From an uncultured Ruminococcus sp. (GTDB taxonomy: Bacteria; Bacillota; Clostridia; Monoglobales; Monoglobaceae), in the NCBI GenBank assembly GCA_902760955.1, contig CACWIG010000011.1:1-49456 (forward strand): 49,456 nt of DNA, given 5' to 3'. A program made the translations under genes and the position numbers. Within the stretch, counting starts at the first letter, position 1. Each line of letters starts with the position of its first letter. Of this stretch, positions 43,895-49,456 are shown one piece after another. Below the pieces are notes generated by a model. That model saw only the letters and a list, made by a program, of their open reading frames with translations. It searched no databases and was not told the origin of the DNA.

Positions 43895-44735
43895 AGATGA
43901 AGCGTTAAAACTTGCTGCTGAGGAATTTGGCGTTTCGGTATCTGAGTTATCATATGAAGTTGAGCGTGAGGTCGGAAAGGGCTTGATGGGACTCTTGCTT
44001 GGCAAGGAGGTTTTCATTTCTGCCTGGATTACAAAAGAGGCAGAGGAAGAGGAAAAAGTTAAGAAAATAGCTAAAGAACGTGCTTTGTCTGACAAAATAG
44101 AACAAGATGGCCATAACCCTTATGCACCTAAAACAGAACCTCAGGCACACGACTATGCAAATGAGGATAGAAAGAAACCTAAAAAAGAAGTTAAACCTGT
44201 TAAAACGGAGAATAAGGCAAACGAGGAGAAACCTGTTGAAACAAAGACAAAGGACGTTAATTCCAAGAAAAACCGCGAGGTTACCGAGAAGTCATTGGAA
44301 GATGCTAAATTCTTTGCCACAGAGCTTATCCACAAAATCGGTCTTGAAGATGCTGTTGTTGATGTTGTAAACAGCGGTGACAGCATTGACATAGATGTGT
44401 CGGGTTCTAAAATGGGACTTTTGATAGGCAAGAGGGGAGATACCCTCGACGCAGTACAGTATTTGGTAAGTCTGTATGTCAACAAGGCTAAAAACTCATA
44501 TATAAAGGTCAATGTTGACACAGAAAACTATCGCTCAAAGCGAGAGGAAACTCTTGTTAAGCTTGCAAAGAGCCTGGAACGCAGAGTTATACGCGAAAGC
44601 AATGCGGTTACACTTGAGCCTATGTCGCCTAACGAACGCAGAATTATCCATTCTGCATTGCAGAACAGCACAAAGGTTAAGACGTACAGCGTTGGCGAAG
44701 AACCAAATCGTAAGTTGGTTGTTGCACCTAAATAA
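43860..44735 (+). CDS. jag: RNA-binding protein KhpB (Jag)
   Basis: 291 residues in three parts: Jag_N (about 5-60, KSKDEALKLAAEEFGV and GKGLMGLLLGKE), a charged Lys/Glu-rich linker (about 75-145), then a KH domain with GKRG in GLLIGKRGDTLDAVQYL and an R3H domain with NERRIIH. With KhpA it binds many RNAs in Gram-positives and affects cell division and sporulation. The ATG at 43860 lies inside the end of yidC after AGAAGGAGAGG. Confidence 0.93.
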   Translation: MPRKIEKSAKSKDEALKLAAEEFGVSVSELSYEVEREVGKGLMGLLLGKEVFISAWITKEAEEEEKVKKIAKERALSDKIEQDGHNPYAPKTEPQAHDYANEDRKKPKKEVKPVKTENKANEEKPVETKTKDVNSKKNREVTEKSLEDAKFFATELIHKIGLEDAVVDVVNSGDSIDIDVSGSKMGLLIGKRGDTLDAVQYLVSLYVNKAKNSYIKVNVDTENYRSKREETLVKLAKSLERRVIRESNAVTLEPMSPNERRIIHSALQNSTKVKTYSVGEEPNRKLVVAPK

Positions 44736-44737
44736 TT

Positions 44738-44974
44738 ATGAGTTATAAATACTTTGAGAATACCTCTTGCGAATATTATCCTTGTCACAGTTTAGAGCAT
44801 ATTAATTGTATGTTTTGCTACTGTCCGTTGTATAATGTTTCCGATTGCGGAGGTTCTCCGTCTTATATTAAGTCGGGCGGTAAGAATATAAAGGATTGCA
44901 GTAATTGCTGTTTTCCGCACATAGCAGAAAATTATGATAAAATAATTTCTAAATTGAGTAATACAATGTATTAA
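44738..44974 (+). CDS. Cysteine-rich small-domain protein (PF04071-like)
   Basis: 78 residues with nine Cys: YFENTSCEYYPCH, then CMFCYCPLY, CGGS and KDCSNCCFPH. This fits the cysteine-rich small domain family (PF04071 from memory), presumed metal binding; in some species it is linked to cobalamin genes, none of which is here. It starts 3 bp after the jag stop with no clear ribosome binding site, so it probably depends on coupling. A terminator follows. Confidence 0.85.
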   Translation: MSYKYFENTSCEYYPCHSLEHINCMFCYCPLYNVSDCGGSPSYIKSGGKNIKDCSNCCFPHIAENYDKIISKLSNTMY

Positions 44975-44976
44975 AG

Positions 44977-45010
44977 TAAACCCCAAAAGCCAAATGGTTT
45001 TTGGGGTTTA
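44977..45010. terminator. Bidirectional terminator after the Cys-rich gene
   Basis: TAAACCCCAAAA-GCC pairs with GG-TTTTTGGGGTTTA around a short loop, with A/T-rich arms on both sides. It closes the rpmH-jag cluster. Confidence 0.85.
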
Positions 45011-45174
45011 TTGTATAAGTATAAGACTTAATTATTGAGAACATTAAATAGTGAAAAGTCAAGAAAAATTTATTCAGAATTATGTAAACCAAATTGTAAC
45101 ATAAATGTAATATTAGAAACAATTTTTTAAAATTTAAAAAATTTTTTTCCACTTTAAATTTGACGATTTTATAG

Positions 45175-45257
45175 TTATTCACAGACTTATACACATTTTC
45201 CACAGGCTATTAATGGAAAAAACAGGAAAAACAGCCGTTTTTCAATAGTTATCCACA
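45175..45257. other. Cluster of four DnaA-box-like 9-mers
   Basis: TTATTCACA (45175-45183), TTATACACA (45187-45195), TTTTCCACA (45196-45204) and the perfect consensus TTATCCACA (45249-45257), all on the plus strand. They lie within 83 bp, next to a very AT-rich stretch (45110-45174) and upstream of a large hairpin. This may be a replication origin or a DnaA-titration or regulatory site. dnaA is not in the window. Genes on both sides point toward the cluster, which argues against an ordinary oriC. Confidence 0.6.
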
Positions 45258-45305
45258 GGCAACGATTTTATAGGGAAAAACAGGGTTTTGTTATGTTAAA
45301 ATTGG

Positions 45306-45342
45306 TTTACAATAATATTACGCGAAGTAATAATTTTGTAAA
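45306..45342. repeat. Long imperfect hairpin beside the DnaA boxes
   Basis: TTTACAATAATATTAC and GTAATAATTTTGTAAA pair at 14 of 16 positions around a GCGAA loop. It lies between the DnaA-box cluster and the terminator of the response-regulator gene. Confidence 0.6.
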
Positions 45343-45378
45343 AAAAGAATGCCTATAATAAAAATATAAGCATTCTTT
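45340..45378 (-). terminator. Terminator of the response-regulator gene
   Basis: On the minus strand AAAGAATGC and GCATTCTTT pair around a 17-nt loop and run into TTTTTT. The stem starts within the stop codon of the gene. Confidence 0.7.
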
Positions 45379-46066
45379 AAAGACGGAACCTGTAACCTGC
45401 ACCCCATACAGTTTCGATATGTTTGATATTCAAATGATTTTTATCTATTTTTTCCCTGATGCGTTGGATATGAACGGTCACAGTAGATACATCACCTATT
45501 GAGTCTATGCCCCATATTCTGTCAAAAAGACGTTCTTTGCTGAAAACAATGTTTGGGTTTTCAGCGAGGAACAAAAGAAGTTCAAATTCTTTGACAGGCA
45601 TAGACACTTCTTTGCCGTCAACGTAAATACGTCGGGCATTTTTGTCTATCTTAAGTCCGCGCATTGTAATGACATCAGATTTTTTAATTGGTGTTTTTGC
45701 AATCAGCTTTTCGTATCTGCTGATGTGAGCCTTTACTCTTGCCATCAACTCAGGTGGGGAAAATGGCTTAGTTACATAGTCGTCCGCCCCTAATCGCAAA
45801 CCCCTTATCTTGTCTATGTCATCTGTTTTGGCAGATACAAATATTATAGGGATATCCTTTGACTTCCTGACTTCTTTGCAGATTGTAAAGCCATCGCAAC
45901 CTGGCAAATTTATATCAAGCAAAATCAGGGCATAGTCATTCTTAAGTGCCATCTCGAGACCTTGATTTCCTGTTATGGCAATATCACATTCATAGCCGTC
46001 CATATGTAAAAAATCATTTTCAAGCTCTGCAATATTCAAATCATCTTCGATAACTAATATTTTCAT
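45377..46066 (-). CDS. OmpR/PhoB-family response regulator
   Basis: 229 residues. The receiver domain (1-115) has the acidic pocket (EDD 7-9), phospho-acceptor D51, S78 and K100 in TKPFSPPEL. The winged-helix domain (about 130-229) has FELLLFLAENPN and VTVHIQRIREKI. No histidine kinase adjoins it within the window, so its partner and targets are unknown. AGGAGATT precedes the ATG. It lies between the DnaA-box region and phage terL. Confidence 0.92.
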   Translation of the reverse strand: MKILVIEDDLNIAELENDFLHMDGYECDIAITGNQGLEMALKNDYALILLDINLPGCDGFTICKEVRKSKDIPIIFVSAKTDDIDKIRGLRLGADDYVTKPFSPPELMARVKAHISRYEKLIAKTPIKKSDVITMRGLKIDKNARRIYVDGKEVSMPVKEFELLLFLAENPNIVFSKERLFDRIWGIDSIGDVSTVTVHIQRIREKIDKNHLNIKHIETVWGAGYRFRL

Positions 46067-46088
46067 AGTAATCTCCTCACTTGACTAT

Positions 46089-46117
46089 ATTATACACCAT
46101 TAAAATAAATATGTCGA
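46089..46117 (-). promoter_or_regulatory. Promoter of the response regulator
   Basis: On the minus strand TCGACA (46112-46117), 17 bp, perfect TATAAT (46089-46094), just past the end of terL. Confidence 0.65.
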
Positions 46118-46124
46118 GAGTTTT

Positions 46125-47525
46125 CTATACTATAAATCTCGGATATGCAGCAATTTTATCTGTGCTTAACGGATTAAAGTCTTTAGGCTTTTCTGTTTTG
46201 TTTTCGCGGACAGCGATTGGGTTTGACATCAGAAAGTATTTCAACGCATCATATAAATGGTCCTCCTGCCCTGTGTCAACGTCCTCGGGCCGAACGGGGT
46301 CGTATCTTAGTTGAGGCAGAGTGCGAATTATGTTTTTGCAAGTGTTAAAAAAATAAATCATAGGCAAGCCTTCATCATCAAAGGCAAGCCTGTAATGAAC
46401 CTGCATTTTCCCTGCTAATCTGTCGTGATTTCCCTTTTCAAAATAAACACCTCTCTTTTCCATCATATCAGCTATACTGCCGTCAACAGAGCCTGTACTG
46501 TTCCAGATTGCAGGGTCGGCAATACCGATTATGGGTTGATTGGATATCTCATTTTCTTCTATTGTGCGTATTTCATCAGCTATTTTTTGGGCAGTCCATT
46601 TAACGCCTACATCAGGTGTGCCTGTGCAGCCGTATAGCTCGCGGTAGTTATATGCTCTGCCATCGTGGTCCACTGCATACCAGGATACAGCAAAAGGCTT
46701 GGAATATCCAAAGTCAAAGGCGCGGTAACGCCGCCATTCCTTTGGAATATCAAATGGCTCAATAACGTGTGACCATTGCCTTGTTTTTGAACCTAAAGAC
46801 GAGTTTTTCCATTCGGTGAATACCTGTCCGTCAAAAATATCCCATTCACCATAAAGCAGTGCTTTGCGTTCGTTTTCGGGCAGCTGCATAAGCCTGTTTA
46901 CATAGTCCGCATCTGCATTCATTAAAAATACATTATCCTGGACAAATGAGGGAATAAAAAGACGCTTGGCACCGCTTTGGCTGTCTGTGTGTATTTTGTT
47001 GGGTTCATAGCCGTCTATAAAACGTTGCTTAACCCAATTATGTCCTATACCCCCTGGATTAGTGCTGGACTTTACCATTTTGGGATATGGGTTTACACCT
47101 CTTATACGGGAAATAAGGTAGGTATATTGCTCCTCTGAAAAATGTGTTAATTCGTCAAATCTGACAACGTCATACTCGGCTCCTTGGTATCGTATAACGT
47201 CTGTCTTTGTGGCACAGTAGCCAAATTCGATTACAGAGCCGTTTATAAAATGCCACTTGCGTGATGTTGATGAATATTTGCAGATTGATTTAGGATAGAA
47301 TTTAAGAGATACCAATATCAAAGAATGTTCAAGCTCAGGATATGTCTTTCTGAGAATAAGCTGACGGCTTTCGGGATATTTAAGAGCATACAGCAGTGCG
47401 TCCACTAACTGTCCGTAAGATTTACCGCCGCCTGCGGCACCGCCGAAAAGGACTTCGTCAGCCGTGGCATCTATAAATTCTTTCTGAGTTTTTGTAAGTT
47501 CTATGTATAGTTTTTCTGTTTTCAT
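46125..47525 (-). CDS. Phage terminase large subunit
   Basis: 466 residues. The ATPase has Walker A GGAAGGGKS (28-36) and Walker B VVRFDE (120-125); the RNase H-like nuclease has acidic residues at D271 (FDFGYSKP), D337 (GIADPAIW) and one near 433 (EDHLYDAL). It drives DNA packaging in tailed phages. It looks intact, but no portal, capsid or tail gene is next to it; downstream is a chromosomal regulator. The ATG at 47525 follows GGAG at 7 bp; the frame runs to 47684 through a repeat-rich gap and is rejected there. Confidence 0.92.
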   Translation of the reverse strand: MKTEKLYIELTKTQKEFIDATADEVLFGGAAGGGKSYGQLVDALLYALKYPESRQLILRKTYPELEHSLILVSLKFYPKSICKYSSTSRKWHFINGSVIEFGYCATKTDVIRYQGAEYDVVRFDELTHFSEEQYTYLISRIRGVNPYPKMVKSSTNPGGIGHNWVKQRFIDGYEPNKIHTDSQSGAKRLFIPSFVQDNVFLMNADADYVNRLMQLPENERKALLYGEWDIFDGQVFTEWKNSSLGSKTRQWSHVIEPFDIPKEWRRYRAFDFGYSKPFAVSWYAVDHDGRAYNYRELYGCTGTPDVGVKWTAQKIADEIRTIEENEISNQPIIGIADPAIWNSTGSVDGSIADMMEKRGVYFEKGNHDRLAGKMQVHYRLAFDDEGLPMIYFFNTCKNIIRTLPQLRYDPVRPEDVDTGQEDHLYDALKYFLMSNPIAVRENKTEKPKDFNPLSTDKIAAYPRFIV

Positions 47526-47719
47526 TATGTTCTCCGTTTTAAATAGTGTGTTTGTGGGTAATGATGCCCACATCGTCTCGTAAAGCCCAACTGCAATGAA
47601 AAAATTATTTTGAATTATACGCATCATTGCATAATTGTAGGGCAGGGGCTTGCTCCTGCCGAATTTGTAGAGGACGATGCCCACATCGTCCCGTTAGGTT
47701 ATAGCTGAATAATTACATT
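47526..47719. repeat. Repeat-rich gap between terL and the small phage gene
   Basis: A 15-bp direct repeat, GATGCCCACATCGTC, occurs at 47563-47577 and 47676-47690. A hairpin GGCAGG...CCTGCC lies at 47641-47660, and GACGATG/CATCGTC at 47673-47690. The GTAGAGGACGATGCCCACATCGTCCCG stretch resembles the core of repeat family A in layout. No gene is seen. Confidence 0.6.
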
Positions 47720-47899
47720 TTATATAATCTTAATGGTAACCTCCAAATGAATATCCGAGTTATCGGAATCCGATTCCTTTGAGTATGCGGACAATAATTC
47801 CTTGGCGGCGGCAAGCTCAACACGTTCGTTGCCGCAGTTTAACAGTTCGTTTATCTTTTTGTGAGCCTCTTTGGAAAGCTCGTTATAAGTATCGCTCAT
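47720..47899 (-). CDS. Small phage protein, possible small-terminase remnant (59 aa)
   Basis: 59 residues with an ideal AAGGAGG before the ATG, read directly from sequence. It is a helical, charged protein: SKEAHKKINELLNCGNERVELAAAKELL. The ERVELAAAKELL stretch resembles a helix common in small terminase subunits, and its place directly upstream of terL fits that, but it is much shorter than usual small terminases (about 130-200). It may be a remnant or a different small phage gene. Confidence 0.6.
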   Translation of the reverse strand: MSDTYNELSKEAHKKINELLNCGNERVELAAAKELLSAYSKESDSDNSDIHLEVTIKII

Positions 47900-47911
47900 A
47901 TTAACCTCCTT

Positions 47912-48286
47912 TTAAGCAACAGTTTGTCCCACCAATTTTAACAGAGCCTTATCGTGAACCCTGATTGCCTGCCGTCTGCTGTAAAATACTTGAAACTCAA
48001 TATAGTCCCACCGAATTAGGTTTATGTATCGTGCGGTCATAACGGTTCTTTCGTTATCGTCTAAAATGCTGAACAGCTTATCAACATCCTCCATCAGCTG
48101 TTTCATTCTGCTTTGTAATTCCTCTATTTGAGTTTTATAATATTCAGAGGCATCTGAAAAAGATGACGAGGTGTCAAAATCATTTTGCAGTTCCTTGTAG
48201 AATTTAATTTTTAATTCAATTTCCTTTTTTAAAAAAGGAATGTTACGCAACCATTTTCTCACTTCATTTGTATTGTTAAACTTCAT
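47912..48286 (-). CDS. Phage DUF1492/ArpU-like transcription regulator
   Basis: 124 residues: an N-terminal coiled region (KKEIELKIKFYKELQNDF), a helix, then LDDNERTVMTARYINLIRWDYIEFQVFYSRRQAIRVHDKALLKL, which looks like a sigma region 4-type helix-turn-helix. Such proteins precede terminase genes in many Firmicutes phages and control late genes. An AAAGG site lies before the ATG. Confidence 0.75.
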   Translation of the reverse strand: MKFNNTNEVRKWLRNIPFLKKEIELKIKFYKELQNDFDTSSSFSDASEYYKTQIEELQSRMKQLMEDVDKLFSILDDNERTVMTARYINLIRWDYIEFQVFYSRRQAIRVHDKALLKLVGQTVA

Positions 48287-48321
48287 TTTCTTTTTCCTTT
48301 CGTAGATTTTATTTAATACCT

Positions 48322-48513
48322 TTATCTTTTTCGTATTTCATAGTATTCGTGACAGCAATCAATGTCACAGAACATACCATCTGTACTCTCTATAGTGTCG
48401 GAGCTTTCGTATATATTCGACTCACAGTACAGACATTCACCTATTTTTATATGTTCGTCTGCTGAATAAGGAATACCCATTTTTTCAATCGTTATTATTT
48501 CGGGATGCGTCAC
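48322..48513 (-). CDS. Small Cys-rich phage protein
   Basis: 63 residues from the GTG at 48513, which has AAAGGAGG 8 bp upstream. The frame is open further but without a site. CLYCES and CDIDCCHEYY suggest one zinc-binding knuckle. Function unknown. It is the first gene after the divergent promoter, so it would be expressed early or under repressor control. Confidence 0.65.
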   Translation of the reverse strand: MTHPEIITIEKMGIPYSADEHIKIGECLYCESNIYESSDTIESTDGMFCDIDCCHEYYEIRKR

Positions 48514-48579
48514 GTTACAGCCTCCTTTCGTGGATATGATAAATTTCCAAATAATAACGAAATATTTAATATAGTTATA

Positions 48580-48607
48580 ATTATATATCAAAAATTTCGT
48601 TTGTCAA
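48580..48607 (-). promoter_or_regulatory. Leftward promoter of the phage gene cluster
   Basis: On the minus strand TTGACA (48602-48607), 16 bp, TATAAT (48580-48585), both perfect. The spacer contains a TATCAAAAATTT half-site like that of the nearby palindrome. Confidence 0.75.
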
Positions 48608-48615
48608 GAGAAAAT

Positions 48616-48632
48616 TATCAAAAATTTTGATA
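48616..48632. promoter_or_regulatory. 17-bp perfect palindromic operator
   Basis: TATCAAAA-A-TTTTGATA lies between the two divergent promoters, 7 bp from the rightward -35 and 9 bp from the leftward -35. It is the natural binding site for the XRE repressor encoded next to it. Confidence 0.7.
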
Positions 48633-48638
48633 TTTATA

Positions 48639-48667
48639 TTGACAAATAACTGTAAAATTGTTATTAT
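48639..48667 (+). promoter_or_regulatory. Rightward promoter of the XRE repressor
   Basis: Perfect TTGACA (48639-48644), 17 bp, TATTAT (48662-48667). The ATG of the repressor lies 18 bp further on. Confidence 0.75.
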
Positions 48668-48684
48668 ACAATTGAGGTGATTAT

Positions 48685-48972
48685 ATGGCTAACGAGATTA
48701 TATGCAGAAAATTACAGGACGCAAGAAAGGCGGCAGGACTTTCCCAGAAGGATGTATGTGAATGGTTAGGTGTCAGACAATCCACGTTTAGTTCTTGGGA
48801 AACGGGAAAGTCAGAGCCGCCGATTAACGTCTTTTTACAACTGTGTATGAAGTATGAAATTGATAACATAACTGACTATTTTATGTCTGACGGAATATAT
48901 AGCAAGCGCCGTGTTTTAGACAGCAGAATGTTAAATAAGCTTGCAAATCTTCTTTGTTCCAGTAAGCAGTAG
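48685..48972 (+). CDS. XRE-family phage repressor with hybrid C-terminus
   Basis: 95 residues. A helix-turn-helix domain (about 8-62, LQDARKAAGLSQKDVCEWLGVRQSTFSSWETGKSEPP) is followed by a short tail. The last 12-14 codons (from about 48931) run antisense through sequence that codes for ThrRS on the other strand, so the natural repressor C-terminus has probably been replaced at a junction. GAGGTG lies before the ATG. It faces away from the other phage genes, as in a lysogeny switch. Confidence 0.85.
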   Translation: MANEIICRKLQDARKAAGLSQKDVCEWLGVRQSTFSSWETGKSEPPINVFLQLCMKYEIDNITDYFMSDGIYSKRRVLDSRMLNKLANLLCSSKQ

Positions 48973-49456
48973 CATAGATTCTTTGTAACATTTTGTTCTT
49001 TTCGTTACCTCTCCAGTATGCACCTGCAACTTTCAACAATTTGAAAGCGTTAGCTTTTATATATGATGTGTTATGAAGGTGAGGACCAGCACAAAGGTCA
49101 TTGAACAAAGCGTTTCCGTCTTTATCTTTTGTGATGTATAAAGTCGGATTATCGTTTCTGTGTTCTTCCAATAACTCAGCTTTGTAGATTTCGCCTTCTT
49201 TTTTAAATTCTTCAATTTGTTTGTCAACATCAGGAATGACGTATTTTTCAAATGTAAGATTTTGTTTGATGATTTCTTTCATTTTTTCTTCAATTTTAGC
49301 CAAATCTTCTTGAGTGAAGGCATGACCATCTGTCAAATCAAAGTCATAGTAAAAACCGTCAGCTGTAGCAGGTCCGATTGCTAACTTTGCAGAAGGGAAC
49401 AGGCTTTGAACGGCTTGTGCCATAATGTGTGATGTTGAGTGTCTTAGAATAGACAA
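48881..49456 (-). pseudogene. thrS: Truncated threonyl-tRNA synthetase fragment (editing domain)
   Basis: The frame enters from beyond the right edge of the window and stops at 48881. It carries the ThrRS editing domain: ILRHSTSHIMAQAV with the HxxxH motif, AIGPATADGFYYDFD, DLCAGPHL with the Cys and His, and VAGAYWRGNEKNKMLQRIYATAY. Homology ends after about DLQAYL (near 48932); the next residues (TFCCLKHG) do not match ThrRS. The entire class II catalytic core and anticodon domain are missing. Either an element inserted here or the sequence is an assembly join. Confidence 0.85.

Noticed and set aside
45175..45257. Calling the DnaA-box cluster the chromosomal oriC
   Set aside because: No dnaA or dnaN is present, and genes on both sides, including the whole ribosomal operon, are transcribed toward the cluster. 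I report only a box cluster.

Overview
The window looks like chromosomal DNA from a low-GC, endospore-forming member of the Clostridia (Firmicutes). The support is spmA, spmB and spoIIR; the zinc form of S14; the rpmH-rnpA-yidD-yidC-jag cluster; TAATG-coupled ribosomal genes; strong AGGAGG ribosome binding sites; and frequent TTG or GTG starts. SLH and dockerin-like domains point to a gut or fibre-associated anaerobe. I cannot name a genus from sequence alone.

Layout. 1-985: tRNA-Arg(ACG) and an M14 zinc carboxypeptidase, both on the minus strand. 1.2-5.6 kb: a surface pair, a secreted protein ending in a dockerin-like duplication followed by an SLH-anchored protein whose N-terminal domain resembles cohesin. 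5.6-10.4 kb: a repeat element, then gltX, an unusual metG-like synthetase and rsmG. 10.4-15.1 kb: a lone sugar-ABC ATPase (minus), argC-argB and spmA-spmB. 15.1-15.4 kb: two tiny Cys-rich, membrane-spanning proteins on the minus strand, too short for ordinary gene calling. 15.6-26.9 kb: fhs, mnmG, a lipoprotein, spoIIR (minus), ddl, murI, a YwiB-like protein, argS, a small secreted protein and an S41 protease.

27.1-40.5 kb: one long S10-spc ribosomal operon, rpsJ through secY, adk, map, a KOW protein and infA. It has a terminator-like element in its leader and several structured spacers. It stops at a strong terminator after infA, so rpmJ, rpsM, rpsK, rpsD, rpoA and rplQ are not here. A CapA-like lipoprotein follows. 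41.7-45.0 kb: rpmH, rnpA, yidD, yidC, jag and a Cys-rich protein, with a 275-bp MITE-like element between yidD and yidC. 45.1-45.35 kb: a cluster of four DnaA-box-like 9-mers. 45.4-48.97 kb: an orphan OmpR-type regulator (minus), then a phage remnant with terL, a small phage gene, a DUF1492-like regulator, a Cys-rich protein and a divergent XRE repressor switch. 48.9-49.46 kb: the editing domain of thrS, cut off by a junction inside the repressor gene.

Together these genes cover translation and tRNA charging, protein secretion and insertion, peptidoglycan precursors (ddl, murI), one-carbon metabolism, arginine synthesis and sporulation. Three dispersed repeat families sit in the gaps. The best leads are the paired Cys-rich miniproteins next to spmAB, the cohesin-like/dockerin/SLH pair, the DnaA-box cluster, and the thrS-repressor junction. 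All calls come from reading the sequence; no database search was run.
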